64,000 nucleotides of DNA, from positions 1-64,000 of the forward strand of contig JAIPMN010000818.1 of assembly GCA_020650975.1 (NCBI GenBank), written 5' to 3'. Shown here in pieces: positions 15,301 to 30,300 of this stretch. This DNA comes from Apostichopus californicus (Eukaryota; Echinodermata; Holothuroidea; Aspidochirotida; Stichopodidae). The notes beneath the pieces are model-generated. The model was not told the DNA's origin, searched no databases, and saw only the letters and a program-made list of their open reading frames with translations. The stretch's first letter is position 1, and each line of letters starts with the position of its first letter. Made by a program: the position numbers and the translations under genes.

Positions 15301-18300
15301 TATTTAACCACATACTTATGTAGATCATTTATATAACCTTTCTGTCTCATATCCAATATTGACAATTAATTTGGATTCCAGAAGCAACGTGTCTCACTCT
15401 GAAGTAGACTCTTTGTCTTGTGATCATTCTTAAAAGTTGAGAACAAGGTTCATAGCAATGTTACCTGTTTGTCCAAAAAACTTTGTTTTTACTCCAAAAT
15501 GTTGAAGTTTTCCATATAAAATTGTCTCACTGAAACTTTTGTTTTGCTTCCACAACCTGCCAACGTCAAAATCCAGACAGTGAATTCATACATCACTTGT
15601 AATCACAAGAAAAATTTCCCATAAGAACTAAAATATGTGTTAATTTTGACGCAACTTATCCAAATTATTAAAAACACTGAACTTTAAAATGGAATTTTTG
15701 GTTTTATACAATTCTTTCACAATTTGTTCATTTTATACTCATGATACAACTTCCACATATAGTTTGCATGTAGTTGTTATACTGTAGTTGTTATACTTTT
15801 GTATTTATTTTCTGCCTTTTATGTATTCTGCCTTCTATGTATCTATCATGCATCTTGCATCTTCCTTCACCTCTTAGCCGCCGAGCCACCTCCCTCTAAA
15901 CCATGCTTCGTATCTCGATTTGAACCGGAGATGCGTTTACCAGACGGAGAACCTTTGGTACTCAAGTGCAAAGTGGAGGGGTACCCTCCTCCAAAGGTCA
16001 CATGGTACAAGGATGGGGTACAACTTAAGAATGAACCCCATTGTGAAATCACCAGTAGAAATGGTGATAACCAATTAAAGGTTCCTGATGCTCAGGAGGA
16101 TGATGGAGGGGTTTACTCCTGCCTCATCACTAACCCTACTGGTCAAGATTCGACCAGCTGTAATGTTGCAGTTGCAGGTTCGTTTTCCCACGTTGATGCA
16201 ATATTGAAATTTCTATGTAATAAAAGAGATTTATGTGGGTAAAGGCCTACACTTAAGGCTTTGGAGGTTGCCTGGCGGACGACTCATTGTTTACACCAAC
16301 ATTAGACTGGATTGTAACTATTCCGCCCCTCCCCCCCCCATTAATGATCACTTTGGAGATACTGAAATAAAACAAACAATAGTGGTAGGCCTACGACCCA
16401 CCCGAAGGGGAGATTTACTGGCCCATAGCTGGCCTTCTATTCGTCAAACCTTCAAGTCTTCCCTCAGTGTACATATTGATCACTTGTTGTTTTGGTGCAG
16501 TGTTTTCCCAACAACCATATTTGCTTTTCAGACAACCAAAAGTAGCCTAAGACCTGGTTGTCCTAGGGGTAACCAGAGAAAAGCTTGCTCTGCTTCTAAT
16601 TGTGGAGTTATTTAATATCGCACAAATTTATGGTAGCATTATATTGTTTCATATGCAAACCTCTTGATGTCCATTTAGTGTGATATTTGCAGATTGAAGC
16701 CTTGGAAAAGGTTTTTAGGGACCTTTTCTTTCCATAACCAATGCAGAAGGGTACTATAACATTGTGACTAAGTCAAAGAAAATGACAGCTTTAAGCAATA
16801 TATTTTGGTCAAATTGTGATGTTTTTGCACTTTTGTCAAATTTCTATGCAACTGTAAGACACTTAATATGAATTTCACTGCAGGAAGATATTGGTGTTTC
16901 CTTTGAGAATGGAACACAACTGAAGATTTTTTTTGGAAATTTTTTTTTTGTTCCCCTTCCAAACAATACATGTAAGAGATTATTACTCATTGCCTAATTA
17001 ACAGTTATTTGTTAACAAACATGAGGATTGTCTAAGGATGATCAGTATTAATTATGTTGTGAGCATAAGACATGCCATTTGTATGCATTCATTGGTTGTG
17101 TTGGCAGATGAAAGTGAGCTTTATTGTTTTATCAGATGATTTATCTTGAGGTCAAATCACAGCCCTACGTTCACTTTGACCTTATTGGTTTCTTATAAGT
17201 GATCGTGAGAGTTCAATTTGTGACAGAACGAGAAAATATTTCTGTAGGTTGAGCATTCTGTAAGTCATATGAACTTCTAGCTTTAATTGTCAATATTTTC
17301 TTTTATCTTTCGTATTTGTTACAGCTCCAGAGCCACCACCATCCAAACCTCATTTCACCTTGAAGCTGGCAGCCAACCTCTCCTTCCCTCCAGGAGAACC
17401 AATCTTCCTGAGATGTAAGGTGGCAGGTTACCCAGCCCCTAAACCCACATGGTACAAAGATGGTATACCATTGAAGAGCGAGCCTCTTTATGACATCACC
17501 CACAGAAACGGTGAATGCACCTTCAAGATTCCCGAGAGCATCGTTGAAGACGGTGGAGTATATTCGTGCTTGGCCGCAAATCCTTCGGGACAGGAGACTA
17601 CAACGACCAACGTGGTAGTCAAAGGTAAGATTAGAAAAGGTGGGACTGGATTATTTGACATTAACCATGGTAATGGGAGGGAGTTCCCCACCTTTTAAGC
17701 AAGGGACCAAAGTACCCTTTGTTTTCCTTCTTTACCAGAGGTGTAAAAGTGCTAGAAGGCTAGTCCAACAAAAATAGATGACCTCGTTCATCAATATTTA
17801 ACAGAATAGCACAATCTGATTGACTTTGAAAAGAATGGGTTATGTAAATTTTTACAACGGATTTGAGTGACTGGAGGGATTTTGGTGATCAGACTTCTAA
17901 AATATTCTCATTATTTGTATTTATAGAAAACCCTTTTCTTCACCATTGTCATTCATGCAGTTATTTATAATCCATGTTTATATCTCATATAATATCATTA
18001 AGAGATGCTTACAGTATTATTGAGACATTTGCCTTCAAGAAAGGTATCAAACCTAACACATGTTATCAGTTGATTGTAGTTGTAGTGTAATGCACTTATA
18101 TAATACATCTCAAGACAGCAGTAATGAAAGGAAAAAGAAATTGATCCTATCAAAACAAATCCAAATATCACAACAATTTTACAGCAAATGTTAGAAGTTT
18201 GTCTGTCAGATTTGAAAGAAACATGTTGATTATCAAATAAATGTTCCAAATTACCCACTAATTTATAATTAATTGATACTTACTTGATCGTTACCACTTA

Positions 18301-21300
18301 AGTAATTGGTTATCGAGAAGTATGATAAACGCAATACTAATTAAGAAGTACACAAGCCTCGTGTAGAACCAAAAAGTGAAATGCTGCAAGCATCTTTAAA
18401 GATCAGGTGAAGGGTAGAAAGTATCATTACTCTGAGACTTTCTTTCATCATCCCGGTGGTTGCTACACTTATAGCTCATGATAACAATCACATCACAGGT
18501 TTGTATCCTCTCATTTCTCATCCTATTACATCTCCATCTTCATCCTTGTATTCTTCATCCAATTCCTGCTCACCTCTAGCCCCTGAACCACCACCATCCA
18601 AACCTCACTTTGTTACCCGGCTCTCCCCGGAGCTGAACGTCCTCGGTGGGGAACCGGTTGTACTTAGATGTAAAGTCGGTGGTTATCCCATCCCAAAACT
18701 GTCTTGGTTCAAGGATTCCGAACAGTTGCCGAGCGAACCACCTTATCAAATTGAAAATAGAGAAGGAGAAGGGATGCTTCGAATCCCAGAGAGCTTTGAG
18801 GATGACGGCGGGGTTTACTCTTGCCTGGCGTCGAACCCATCCGGCCAAGATTCCACCAGTTGTAGTGTCCTTGTCACAGGTCTGCATTCTAATATCAATG
18901 ACATTTTATTTTGTCTTAATATTTTGGAATTTTTATTTATTTTCGTTCGGGAATCAAGATCGTCAACTATTTTAGTCACATTGATGATCCGTGACAACAA
19001 ACACTGTCACACATATTTACTCATTTTCTTTCAGCGTGCAGCTTCCTTCCAAACATTTATTGGTACTCTGTAGTTTAAGTGTCCTTGGTACACTTTCTGG
19101 TTAATTTGTCATATGTTGGTGCTTTCATGATTGTATACCTAACAACAAGATTATTGCTTATCAAAAAAAAATAGTAATAACCACTTTTCTTTCATTGGGT
19201 AGTAAGTAATTACTTGTATATGGTTTCAAAACATACTTTTCATCACAATTTTGTGCCCCCATCTTTGTGTGTCAGCTTTGGAACCTCCACCTTCTAAGCC
19301 TCATTTCCCATTGAAACTGGCACCAGAGGTGGTTATATCCGATGGGGAACCGTTAGCGCTGAAGTGTAAGGTAGGAGGGTACCCGTTGCCTCGTGCCGCT
19401 TGGTATAAAGACGGTTCCTTGATCCCCAATGAACCTCCGTACCAAATAACGTTTAGAGACGGTGATGCAGCGTTGATGGTACCCGAGAGTCAGGAAGACA
19501 ATAGCGGTGTCTATTCATGCCAGGCTACCAACTCTTCGGGGCAGGAGTCCACCAGCTCCAACGTTATCGTGTCAGGTTTGTCTCTCTGATAAACCCACCC
19601 TTGGTTTGAAGAGATGCAAAATGACCCTCCGCTTTTGTTTTGCTGTGTTACCACAAAATACAAAAAAAACAACAACAAAAATAAGGAGGGAAACTTAGAT
19701 ACAGGATAAAGGCCCTGATAAAGCAAATCGTAATGGGATGTTGGTATATGAACTACAGCAGTTCAGGGATATGCCCATGCTGGGCGGCACAGGGCGGCTT
19801 TGCCCAGCACTGAAAATTACTGCCCAGCACTGTCTTAAAAAATCGTGAATCCCGCCAAGCACTATTTTCATCTAAAATCCTGACATTCTTAACAATATAT
19901 TCAACATAAATTGGGCCTAGCCTATGCCAAAATCATACAGACTAATAATGCATCAGTTACCATGCAAGAAACATTACCTACGGCTCTCAATCGGTCCCTT
20001 GTAAAATCTCTTTGAAACAAACTAATAGCTTTTACCAGGTACGTAATATAATTCACTAAAAAAAAATTAAAAAATGTAAATTGTTAGCAAAACTAGTGTA
20101 TGTGCTAAAAAAGCTACACAAATGCCAGCATTTGGCATCTGAGCACCTTCAAAAAACACTTCCTCCCCTTTAGACCCCTCCCCCAGGATGGCGATCAGTA
20201 TACCCGGCACTCAGGAAATCCTGGGCACATCCCTGGCAGTTTACTGTATAAAAAATAAATGGAAGAAACGAGGAGGGAAGAGGGAACACAGGACCAGAGA
20301 GAAGAAGATACAAATGAGTGAAGAAAGAAAATACAAAATGAAAGAAAAAGGGGAAATATTTGAATAGTGCAAAGGGAATCTTTGTCATATTTTGCTCTTC
20401 ATTTTGGGCATTTTTGTGTTATAGTAGATATAAATATTTCCATCAGGAAGTAGTGCTTTCATAGATCATGGCTATCTTCAATGCATATTAACTTGATTTG
20501 ACGTTCAGTAAACGAAAATGAGAAAACAGATAAAAAAGGGAAGTCTTTATAGGTGATTATCAGTACATTTTCATGTAAAGAAAATTATTTTTTTGGTGTG
20601 TGTTTTTGAAAATGGCAAAAGAGTTTGCAACCTTTCCCTGCATGACTATAAATGTTGTGTAATTATCTAAGAAACAGTATTTCTGTCCTAAAATGTGAAC
20701 ATTGCTTGGCTTTGATATGGTGTGCAGTTTGGTGTCTTTCCAACTTTTCAATTCTAGATTTGAGGTTGAAATTGTAAATGACATGAACAAGGAAAAGATT
20801 TGACATTCTACAATGTTTGCTGTTGCCAATCACAAGGAGAGAGAAAACACACAAAAAAAAAGACAATCACAGAGGCTTTTTGTTGTGTGGTGCTTGCTTC
20901 CCATTGTTCTTTTGTTTATCTTTTATTAGATAGACCCAAGATCTTTTGTTTTTTTTCTAGCAAAGTGCGAAGTGATTATTGGTTGGTTTCCAAAGTTGCT
21001 GTGCACCTTGGTCTTATAGTTTATTAGTGTACAAATTACGTTATAACTGTATTACTTAATTATCATAATAGTTTACCTTTCTAAAGAACTTTCCTTCTAC
21101 ATATTTGTTTTGCAAATTAATATCTTAGTAAATTTCAGTTCATTTGTCAGTGATTTGACCCCTAGTATTCAAAGTGGGTATTCACAATGCTTTTAAGGGT
21201 CGCCGAAAAATTTGGAAGAAGAAAGAAATTGCCTATAAGTGTTGAATAATAAAAGAATGTGTAAAAGTAATAATAAAAGAAGTTAGAATAACGTTGAACA

Positions 21301-24300
21301 TAAGTTCAAATATAGAACACCAGTTTACAACTTAACACTGTAAATCATATAAACTAGGGGGATACCACACCGTAAACCCCTTCCCAACTAGGGGGATATC
21401 CCCACCATTAACTTCTTCCCAACTAGGGGATACCTCCATCATAAATCCCTTCCCAAAGACACAGCATCTGCCTCAAAATGACGAAGGTGAAAATTGGGGT
21501 CATTAAGCAGACAAGTTTGAATACTAGGGATGTAGGAGGCGATTGCAAGTTTAAACATAACAGGTCAAAATGCTAGACATCAAGCTTAAATGTAACAACC
21601 CAAAAGTCTGCTGAAACTATTCCCATGTTTAGGTAGTGACACCGAAAGGTTAAAAAGCCGCACACGACCTACAGGAAATCTTGTACATGTAGAAGATGGT
21701 GTATGAGCTTTGGCATGTATCTAGCCTTTTCTTTTCAATGAATATCTAATGGATTTTGAGATGCTAACAAGTTATACTTCATTTAATGATGTAGAGATTG
21801 CTATGTCCGAGGTGTTTGTATCTCCTTATTGTGTTGCTGTTTAGTATGCAACACAAGGTGTAGGAAGCTATCTATATGTGAGCTAATCGAATATCCAGAA
21901 GATTGCCAGACAGGAATTTCATATCATGACTTTATGACATGAGACTATCATCAGGATTTGAAACTTCGGCCATATTTCCGGAATATTTAATCTGTTTCAA
22001 TCATTCTTTATTTCATTCCATTTATTCATCTTCACTTTGTGTATTCCACTCTCATTAATACGGTCATATTAATCTCGACAATTTCATTTATTTTCATTTA
22101 TATATTTCCTTTCATTATGAATTTCATTTTGCTTGAGATTCATATGAACCTTTACATTTATACCTTCCATTATACCTTCATTTATATATCTTTCATAGCA
22201 CCAGAACCACCACCATCTAAACCACATTTCACCTCTAAGCTACCTCCCGAGTTTAAAGTTCCTCCAGAGGAGCCACTGCTTCTCAAATGTAAGGTCAGTG
22301 GGTATCCACCTCCAAAGGTCACATGGTACAAGGACGGTGTACCCTTGAAAAATGAACCGCGGTATGTGATAGGACAAACCAAAAATGGTGAAGCGACCCT
22401 TCATGTCCCTCAAACGGCAGAGGATGACAGTGGCGTATACTCTTGTCTGGCATCAAACCCATCTGGACAAGAGTCCTCAAACTCAAACGTTTCTGTGGCA
22501 GGTGTGTGCATTTTACTAACGAACAACATGGTTTTTCGTTGCCCACAGTTTAATTGAAGCGATTGAAGAGATTATTGCATGATTGGTTGAAGAATTGAGT
22601 GATATTTTATGGTGATAGTTTATAACATAGGAAAGGACATAGAAGAGTATAGCAGGTCTCTGGTAGTACAACTAAACAGTTGTAAACAAAACTCTCAAAG
22701 TACTATCAAGATAATGTGTGGTCTTGTGGTTAACTCTGTAGGTGAAATTAAATTCCTATTACTACATAAAATAGTACAAACTCTGCCACGTGGACCGTTG
22801 CTAAGGGCAGAACTCTGGAGTCTAGGTTGTTAGGACCTTTTGACATGCCAACATTTTGTGAAAACTTTGAACTCCTGTTACTGTGCTAAAACTGTTGATA
22901 TTTTATGAAAATGTTTCTCTGAAGGTTCAAAGGGCAACTAATTTGTGCACAGTAATCCAACCGGAATATTTACAATGGATTGCTATCCTTAGAACTGATA
23001 TGCTGGAACAGTATCCACCGTATAAGTATATGACAGAGAGATGGGCAATACTGGTATATAACTGGTAATCATTTCACATTGCTCAGTATAATATCACCTA
23101 TCCTAACATCAACTTCATCATTTGTCCATGAAACATTTGTGGTCTGTGGAATAATCTTAAGCTTACAATATATGACTATAATCCGAACATTTCACCAGCT
23201 GAATAGAAATATTACATCCTTCTATTATTTGACTTCACAGCTTTAGAACCACCCTCGTCCAAGCCACTGTTCGTGACCCGCCTCTCACCCGAACTGGGAG
23301 TCCTAAGTGGAGAACCTGTCATGTTGAAGTGTAAGGTGGGTGGTTACCCGCCTCCCAAGACTGCTTGGTACAAGGATGGTGTTCCATTGAGGAATGAATC
23401 TCCCTATGAGATATCTAGTCGGGGTGGAGAGCACTGCCTACAGATACCATCCAGCACTGAGGCAGACAGTGGAACATTCACATGTGTGGCTGCTAACCCC
23501 TCTGGACAAGACAAAACAGCTTGTAACCTGGCTGTCACAGGTGTGTAACAAAGTCTTGCCAAGTCCACATTCATATTTTTATGGAAAAGCTTATTGCATT
23601 TGGATTGACTTGAACAACTGTAAATGAGGATAGTAGAAATAGTTTGTACATCTTTCCCAGCAGCTTCTATGTTCAAAACAAAAAGTGGACAGGTTTTGTT
23701 TTGTTAAACTTTATTTAGAAAATTCTTTTAATTTGAAATCCTTGCAAAAATCCATATCTTGGTTAGATGCCTCCTACCTTCTGTTCCTCTACCCTATCCT
23801 CTAATTGCCTGCCCTTCCACTAACCCTGCCATCCCAGCCAAAACCTAAAAGAAAAGTGAATAAATTAATTCTGGTGAAGAACAGTCTTGGCATTTCCTGT
23901 TTATTCAGTATTTTCTCTTATCAGTGTCATTACTTTCTCCCGCATTTTGTTTTACAGTTTGTGCTTTTATTCTTTGAATTTTCTTTGTAGCCACTGAACC
24001 TCCACCGTCAAAGCCTCATTTCAACTCTAGACTGGAACCAGAGCTCGCTGTACCTCACGGTGAACCCATAGTCTTGAAATGCAAAGTCGGTGGGTACCCG
24101 CCACCCAACTTGAATTGGTACAAAGATGGAGTACCATTGAAGAACAACCCTAATGTGGAGATCACCACAAAGGGTGGAGAGTCCACCCTCAGGGTACCAG
24201 ATGCTACTGAGGAAGATAGTGGTGCTTACTCTTGTTTGGCATCTAACCCAACCGGACAGGAATCACAGAGCTCTAACGTCATAGTAGCAGGTTCGTGTTT

Positions 24301-27300
24301 CTTAAAGACACTTTGTACGTCATATCACAGTGATATATTAGTGTAAAGACATAATCTAATAATTTTACATGAGATTTTAAGGGTTTTTCACAGGGAAATC
24401 ATTATTTGTTACACACAACTTAATTCATTCCTATACAGACCTTTCTTTGCCGATTTCCCAGTCAGTTTTTATGTTTTTCATTTGCTCTTATAAAATTATC
24501 CATGAATACTCATCCTCTTTACCAATTTAACATAATTTTGATGAAAGGAAGTGTCTTACTACAGAGAATATATTACTCAAGCATTTTGTATTTGAGTCTG
24601 TCAGAAAAGTGTAGTGGGATTTGGATCTGGTTTCTGTCAATTAAAGGCAAATCTTGTAAATGTCATCATCTGACCCACCAAACAGCTGATGGTTAGCTAA
24701 TATGTATTAAATCTCGTTAGCTACTATGTATTAAACCTCGTTAGCTACTATGTATTAAACCTCGCTAGTTACTATGTATTAAACCTCGTTAGCTACTATG
24801 TATTAAACCTCGTTAGCTACTATGTATTAAACCTCGTTAGCTACTATGTATTAAACCTCGCTAGCTACTATGTATTAAACCTCGTTAGCTACTATGTATT
24901 AAACCTCGTTAGCTACTATGTATTAAACCTCGTTAGCTACTATGTATTAAACCTCGTTAGCTACTATGTTTTAAAGCTCATTAGCTACTATGGATTAAAC
25001 CTCGTTAGCAACTATTTATTAAACCTTGTTAGCTACTGTGTATTCAACCTTGTTAGCTACTATGTATTAAACCTCCACAAATAAACCGATTCGCAGAGGT
25101 TTCTGTGCACTCCTGATATAGAATGGGTCAGGTGTTACTCACAACCCCATTCTATAATAGGAAAAAGTGGTCTGTAGCAATGAAATAGAAAAATAAATAG
25201 ATCTGAGAATTGTTGGTTGGATTCTTTTGGACTGTTGTAAAGGGTTAAATAAAGGCAAGTCATGTGTACGATACTGGGTGACTTTCAACATGTAGAGATG
25301 ATCAATTGTGAGGCCATTTATGTAGGACTGTCTGTACTTTTGGCTTTTGTTTTGCCTGTAGGATTTAATGCAGATATATTTGTTGAGATGTTTATTGCAT
25401 TATCATTTCTCTGAACTGCTGCCTTCTAGGACAGCAGTTCAACAGCAGACAACTGTTTAGAGTTGTTTCAAGTCTTGTGATTTAAGACTTCATTTGTAAT
25501 GATTAATCAGAAAGACGATTATTTCTCTTAGATTTTTTAATGAACAAAACAAAAAACCTACTTAGTAGGAAACCAATGTGTGAGTAGCTCAGTTGGTAAA
25601 GCAACCCTGTACAACTTGTTGCAAGGATGGTGTCCTTGTGTGAGTGAACCTGTATTTGTGATGTCACAGTTTTGACTCTGTTGCTGGTCAAAAGACTCTT
25701 TTCAAATAAGGTTTACAGCGGTACCATTGTTTTTTTTTATACCAACACTTTGCATGATAGCACTACATACTACATCTTTATGTTCATTACACTCTTACCT
25801 TTACCACACCTTTTTCAGTTCACTTTCCTTTCAATCACATTATTTAGCACCGGAACCACCCCCGTCAAAACCAAATTTCACCTCAAAACTGGTACCGGAG
25901 TTGTCCCTGAGAAATGGTGACAACCTAGATCTATCTGCTAAAGTGTCAGGTTACCCACCTCCCAGGATCACTTGGTACAAGGATGGTACCCCCCTTAAGA
26001 GTGGACCGGACTTTCAGTTGGCAAATAAAAGTGGTGCAGTTAGCCTGCATCTACCCAAGTCAGAACAAGATGATGGTGGGGTGTATGCATGTCTTGCTAC
26101 CAATCCATCCGGGCAGGATTCCACCAGTGCCAATGTTACCATCTCAGGTGGGATTTGTTTTATTGAAAATAAAAATAAATCTTTTGTGCCTTGTGGTTGA
26201 TCCTGTTGGTCATTTTAGGTTTCTCGATGATATGTTGGCCTGAAGGGTCATTCTGGTCTTGTCAATGACCTTCTTCCTTAAAAGGGTGAATAGCTGCTGT
26301 CATGATGGACTATTTGAAGCTTACTCTTTTGATCTTTTCATGTTTCTTTTCATGTAGCTCTTTTCTTGTCAGTTTTCACACTCATTATTATTGTTAATCC
26401 TTCACTTTCACTGTTAAATTTTGTTGTATGGTTATTTTTGTATTATTAAATTCTCGTTTATATTCTTTTCAATTCAACAGTTTGCAACATATCAAATCTG
26501 CAATCGATGAAGCGATAAATTTGTACAAACTTTAATACTACATATTGTTCATAGAATTATCTTTCAATTATTCACAGCTCCCGAGCCACCGCCATCGAAA
26601 CCACGATTTACGACACGTCTACCACCTCAGAACCAACTGCCACACGGTGAACCTCTGGTTCTGAAAACTAAAGTCGATGGGTATCCTGTGCCGAAGATCA
26701 CATGGTACAAGGATGGTGTGTCGCTGAAAAATGAACCTAGCAATGAGATCAGCTTTAGGAATGGTGAAGGGTGCCTGAGGGTACCCCAAACAAGGGAAGA
26801 TGATGGTGGGGTGTACTCTTGTGTTGCTAGTAACCCATCTGGTCAGGATACCACAAACTGCAATGTTTCATGTGCAGGTACGTACCATATATCATCTGAG
26901 TGTTGTTTGTCCGGAACTCCATCTGATAAATTTAAGTTTGGACGAAATTATCTGGTGGCAGATGTTTTGGATGTCCTATTAATTTTGTTGTTGTTTATTT
27001 TGTTTAGCTCCTGAACCACCAAAGACCAAGCCTTTCTTCTCTGTGAAGATGGAACCGTCATTGACAGTACCACAGGGTGAATCTGCTGACCTCAGTTGTA
27101 AGGTCAATGCCTACCCACCTCCCAAGATCACATGGATGAAAGACAACGTCCCGATACGGAATGAATATCCATACGAGATGACGTGCAGGAACAACGAAGC
27201 CAAGTTAAGGATACCGGAGTGCCAAGCAGACGATGAGGGAACCTACGCATGCAGAGCAACCAATGACATGGGCCAAGATGTGACAGAGTGTCACTTAACG

Positions 27301-30300
27301 GTGGCTGGTAGGTGCCATGCTGTATTTAATGTAATTCCACTGAGTGGCTAGTGCTGTTATTTCTCAAAGGCTTCTCTATATTTCTTCACCTGTCAGCTTT
27401 TACAAGTTAGCTTTCTTTCTTTTCAATCTTCTCTAGAGTGGTTTTGACCAAGCTTTCTGTAGTCTGGCTTAAATAACTGAATAATTCAGTTTTGATAGTG
27501 ATAGTGGAAAAAAACAAAATGTCCTTAAAATCACCTTGAGATGGCTGGTTTCTTCTACTTACAAGAGCATTTCTTACAAAGGAGTGAAAGGAATCCAAAA
27601 TACATTGCCAGTCTCTCCAATTCTGCTTAAATTGTGCAAAGTGCTTTTCACAACCTCATGCAATCAATCACTGCTTCGTTGCTTTTTGTACCTGTAAATT
27701 GCCATCTGCCATCATATCATTCAATCATCTAGAACCAGAGTTACCACCCAGCAAGCCTCATTTCGCAGAGGGTCTAGAACCACAGGTCACTGTACCCGTG
27801 GATGAACCATTGGTACTCTCATGCAAAGTCACAGCCCATCCTCCACCTCAGATCACATGGTACAGAAATGGTACCCCCATTAGGAATGAACCAAAGGCAC
27901 AGGTCAGCTACCGGGATGGTGAAGCGACCCTCAAGATCCCCAGATGTACCAAGGCAGACGCAGGGATGTATTCATGTTTAGCTACGAATCCTCACGGAAA
28001 TGAATCATCCAGCTGTAATGTCAACATTGCAGGTATCCCTAGAATTATTCATCATCTTACTGCATAACATCTGCCTCTCTATCACCAACCAACCAACCAA
28101 CAGATGACTCACTTAATAAATATCTCTGCTTTTGAATAGAAAAAAAATTGAAAGAAATACTAATCCATCCTACCACCATGCTTGTCCTTTTGTCCATTAC
28201 GTGACTGAAATTAACCTGTAGATCATCAACTATAAAATAAGAGTTCTCAGGTATACCTTCCATGGTATGGAAATATTGTTGAAAGAAAACAACTGCTTTG
28301 AACCTCATTCAAGAAAAGAGGAATTGCTACCAAACTTCAGCACCTTGTAGCTACTAATGATGAAATATCCTTGTGCTTGAGAAAAAAAAATTATGCCAAA
28401 AGATATGGGCAGGCATAGTGTATAATGTTTTAAAGCTTGAAGGGTAACTGGAATTGTAAGTATTAGCTTTTGCATAATCCCCTGCTAGATTTGATGGAAT
28501 CAAGCTTAGAGTGGCATAAAGTTAGAAATGCTTATCATGTTTCTTCTCTTCTTAAACATATTTCTTAAAAGATAAATTATTTCTATTTGTAGAGTTTTCT
28601 GGGTAAGTTCATTTAATTTTCTCTAATGTTAGTTCATTTGCAAGAAGAAATATTTATGTTTGGTTAGCTAACAAAGTGTTTCTGTCCACAGAAATGGGCT
28701 TTGACTTACTTCATATAACCTCTTGGATAAAGGGGTATGGATTAGGGAGGGTGTAGTTGACTAATTTAGGATCTTGGATAAGCTGTGTTAACGGTTTGTA
28801 GGGTTTAGGTATTGAGGTGAATACTGTGGGCACAGGGAATTACATTCATCATCATTTTAATCTGGTCCACCTCTATTAAAGTATCTCATTGGAACTTCAT
28901 ATTTTGTTTAATATTTCTTGTGATTGATTGATTGATGGATTCGTGCATGACAAGTTTCTATATGTTTGTCTTTCATAGTCCCATCAAAACCAAACTTTGT
29001 AACCAGACTTCAGCCACAGATCAGCCTACCAAAGGGTGAACCACTGTTCCTTCAGTGCCACGTAGTCGGCCACCCTACACCTTTCATCACATGGTTCAAA
29101 GACGGCATGCAGATCAGGAACGAACCACCGTACCAAATGTCATTTGAAGACGGAGAAGCAATCTTGGAGCTGCCCGAATTCAATAAAAAAGATGAAGGCG
29201 TTTATTCTTGCCAGGCCACCAATGTTCATGGGAAGGATTCTACATCTGGTCAAATTGAACAACTAGGTATGAAGAGAGAGTGAGAGACAGTGAGAGAGAG
29301 AGAGGATGGGGGAAGGGGGTGGTTTGAGGGGGGCCATGGCAGAGGAATTACCCTGCATCACCATATCTGTTGATAAGTGGCTGTTTGCAGGGTAGTTTGG
29401 GTCTTTATTGAGATCAAATTTTACAATCATTTTTAGTGTACTGGTGGGAATGGAATACTTTTGCCTTGACCATGTTTCAATGTAATTGAGCTTTCCTATC
29501 GTTGCCTGATCAAGGTCAAAGACAATTTTTAGCTTGACATTACCCGTTCCCCAACGTGTCAATGGCCCAGTTGCTACATATAGGACTAGCAGGGTCCCAA
29601 TGTCTACCCCAGCCAGTAATTAGTTATGCCCTTCTAGATGACTTTTTAATAATAAATCATTGTGTGTGTCTATTCTTGTTACGATGTACAGCACCCAAGA
29701 AACCATCTACAAAGCCTCGATTTACTGCCCAGCTGAAGCCAGAGGTCAATGTACCGGTGGGAAGTCCTATAGAGCTTGCCTGTAGGTTCACAGGACACCC
29801 AGCTCCAACGCCAGCATGGTACAAAGACGACAAACCGTTAACCAATGAGCCACCATTCCAAATGACCTTCAAGAATGGTGAAGCAGCACTTAAAATACCC
29901 GAAAGCTTTGAAGAGGACCAGGGTATCTACCAGTGTCGCGCTGTCAACCCAGTAGGGGAGGATGTCTCCAGATCTAGGGTTGTAGTATCAGGTATGACAA
30001 GGGGGTTAGGGTGGTAGCATTAAGGTAACAAGGTGTTTATATAAGAAAGTATTAAAAGTGAAAATATTTCCAAAATTCAGGAATCACCATTGCATCATTC
30101 ATGTGTTAAAATTAAGTCTTTTTACAACTATGCCATATAATTGAAGCCCATGATGCCCCCCCCCCCCTTGCAAAGAAAAAAAAACTTTAACCCAATTTAC
30201 TGGATGAACACGGTTATATATATATATATATACTTCTGACATAAGTTTGGTCAAAGAGAGACTACAAATGTTATTACTTTATCAAAATCGAATTCTCTCT

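Larger units (their letters stand above)
19576..22198 (+). other. Intron 21, 2.6 kb, the largest in the Ig array
   Basis: Holds a 472 bp MITE (19764-20235) and a short C/G-rich triplication (21352-21456). The rest is AT-rich with no Ig remnant seen. Confidence 0.6.

Noticed and set aside
16497-16620. hAT element starting cagtgttttcccaac
   Set aside because: No matching inverted end or target duplication found nearby.
24692-25074. CRISPR-like appearance of a regular 24 bp repeat
   Set aside because: Units abut with no unique spacers, and the DNA is eukaryotic intron.
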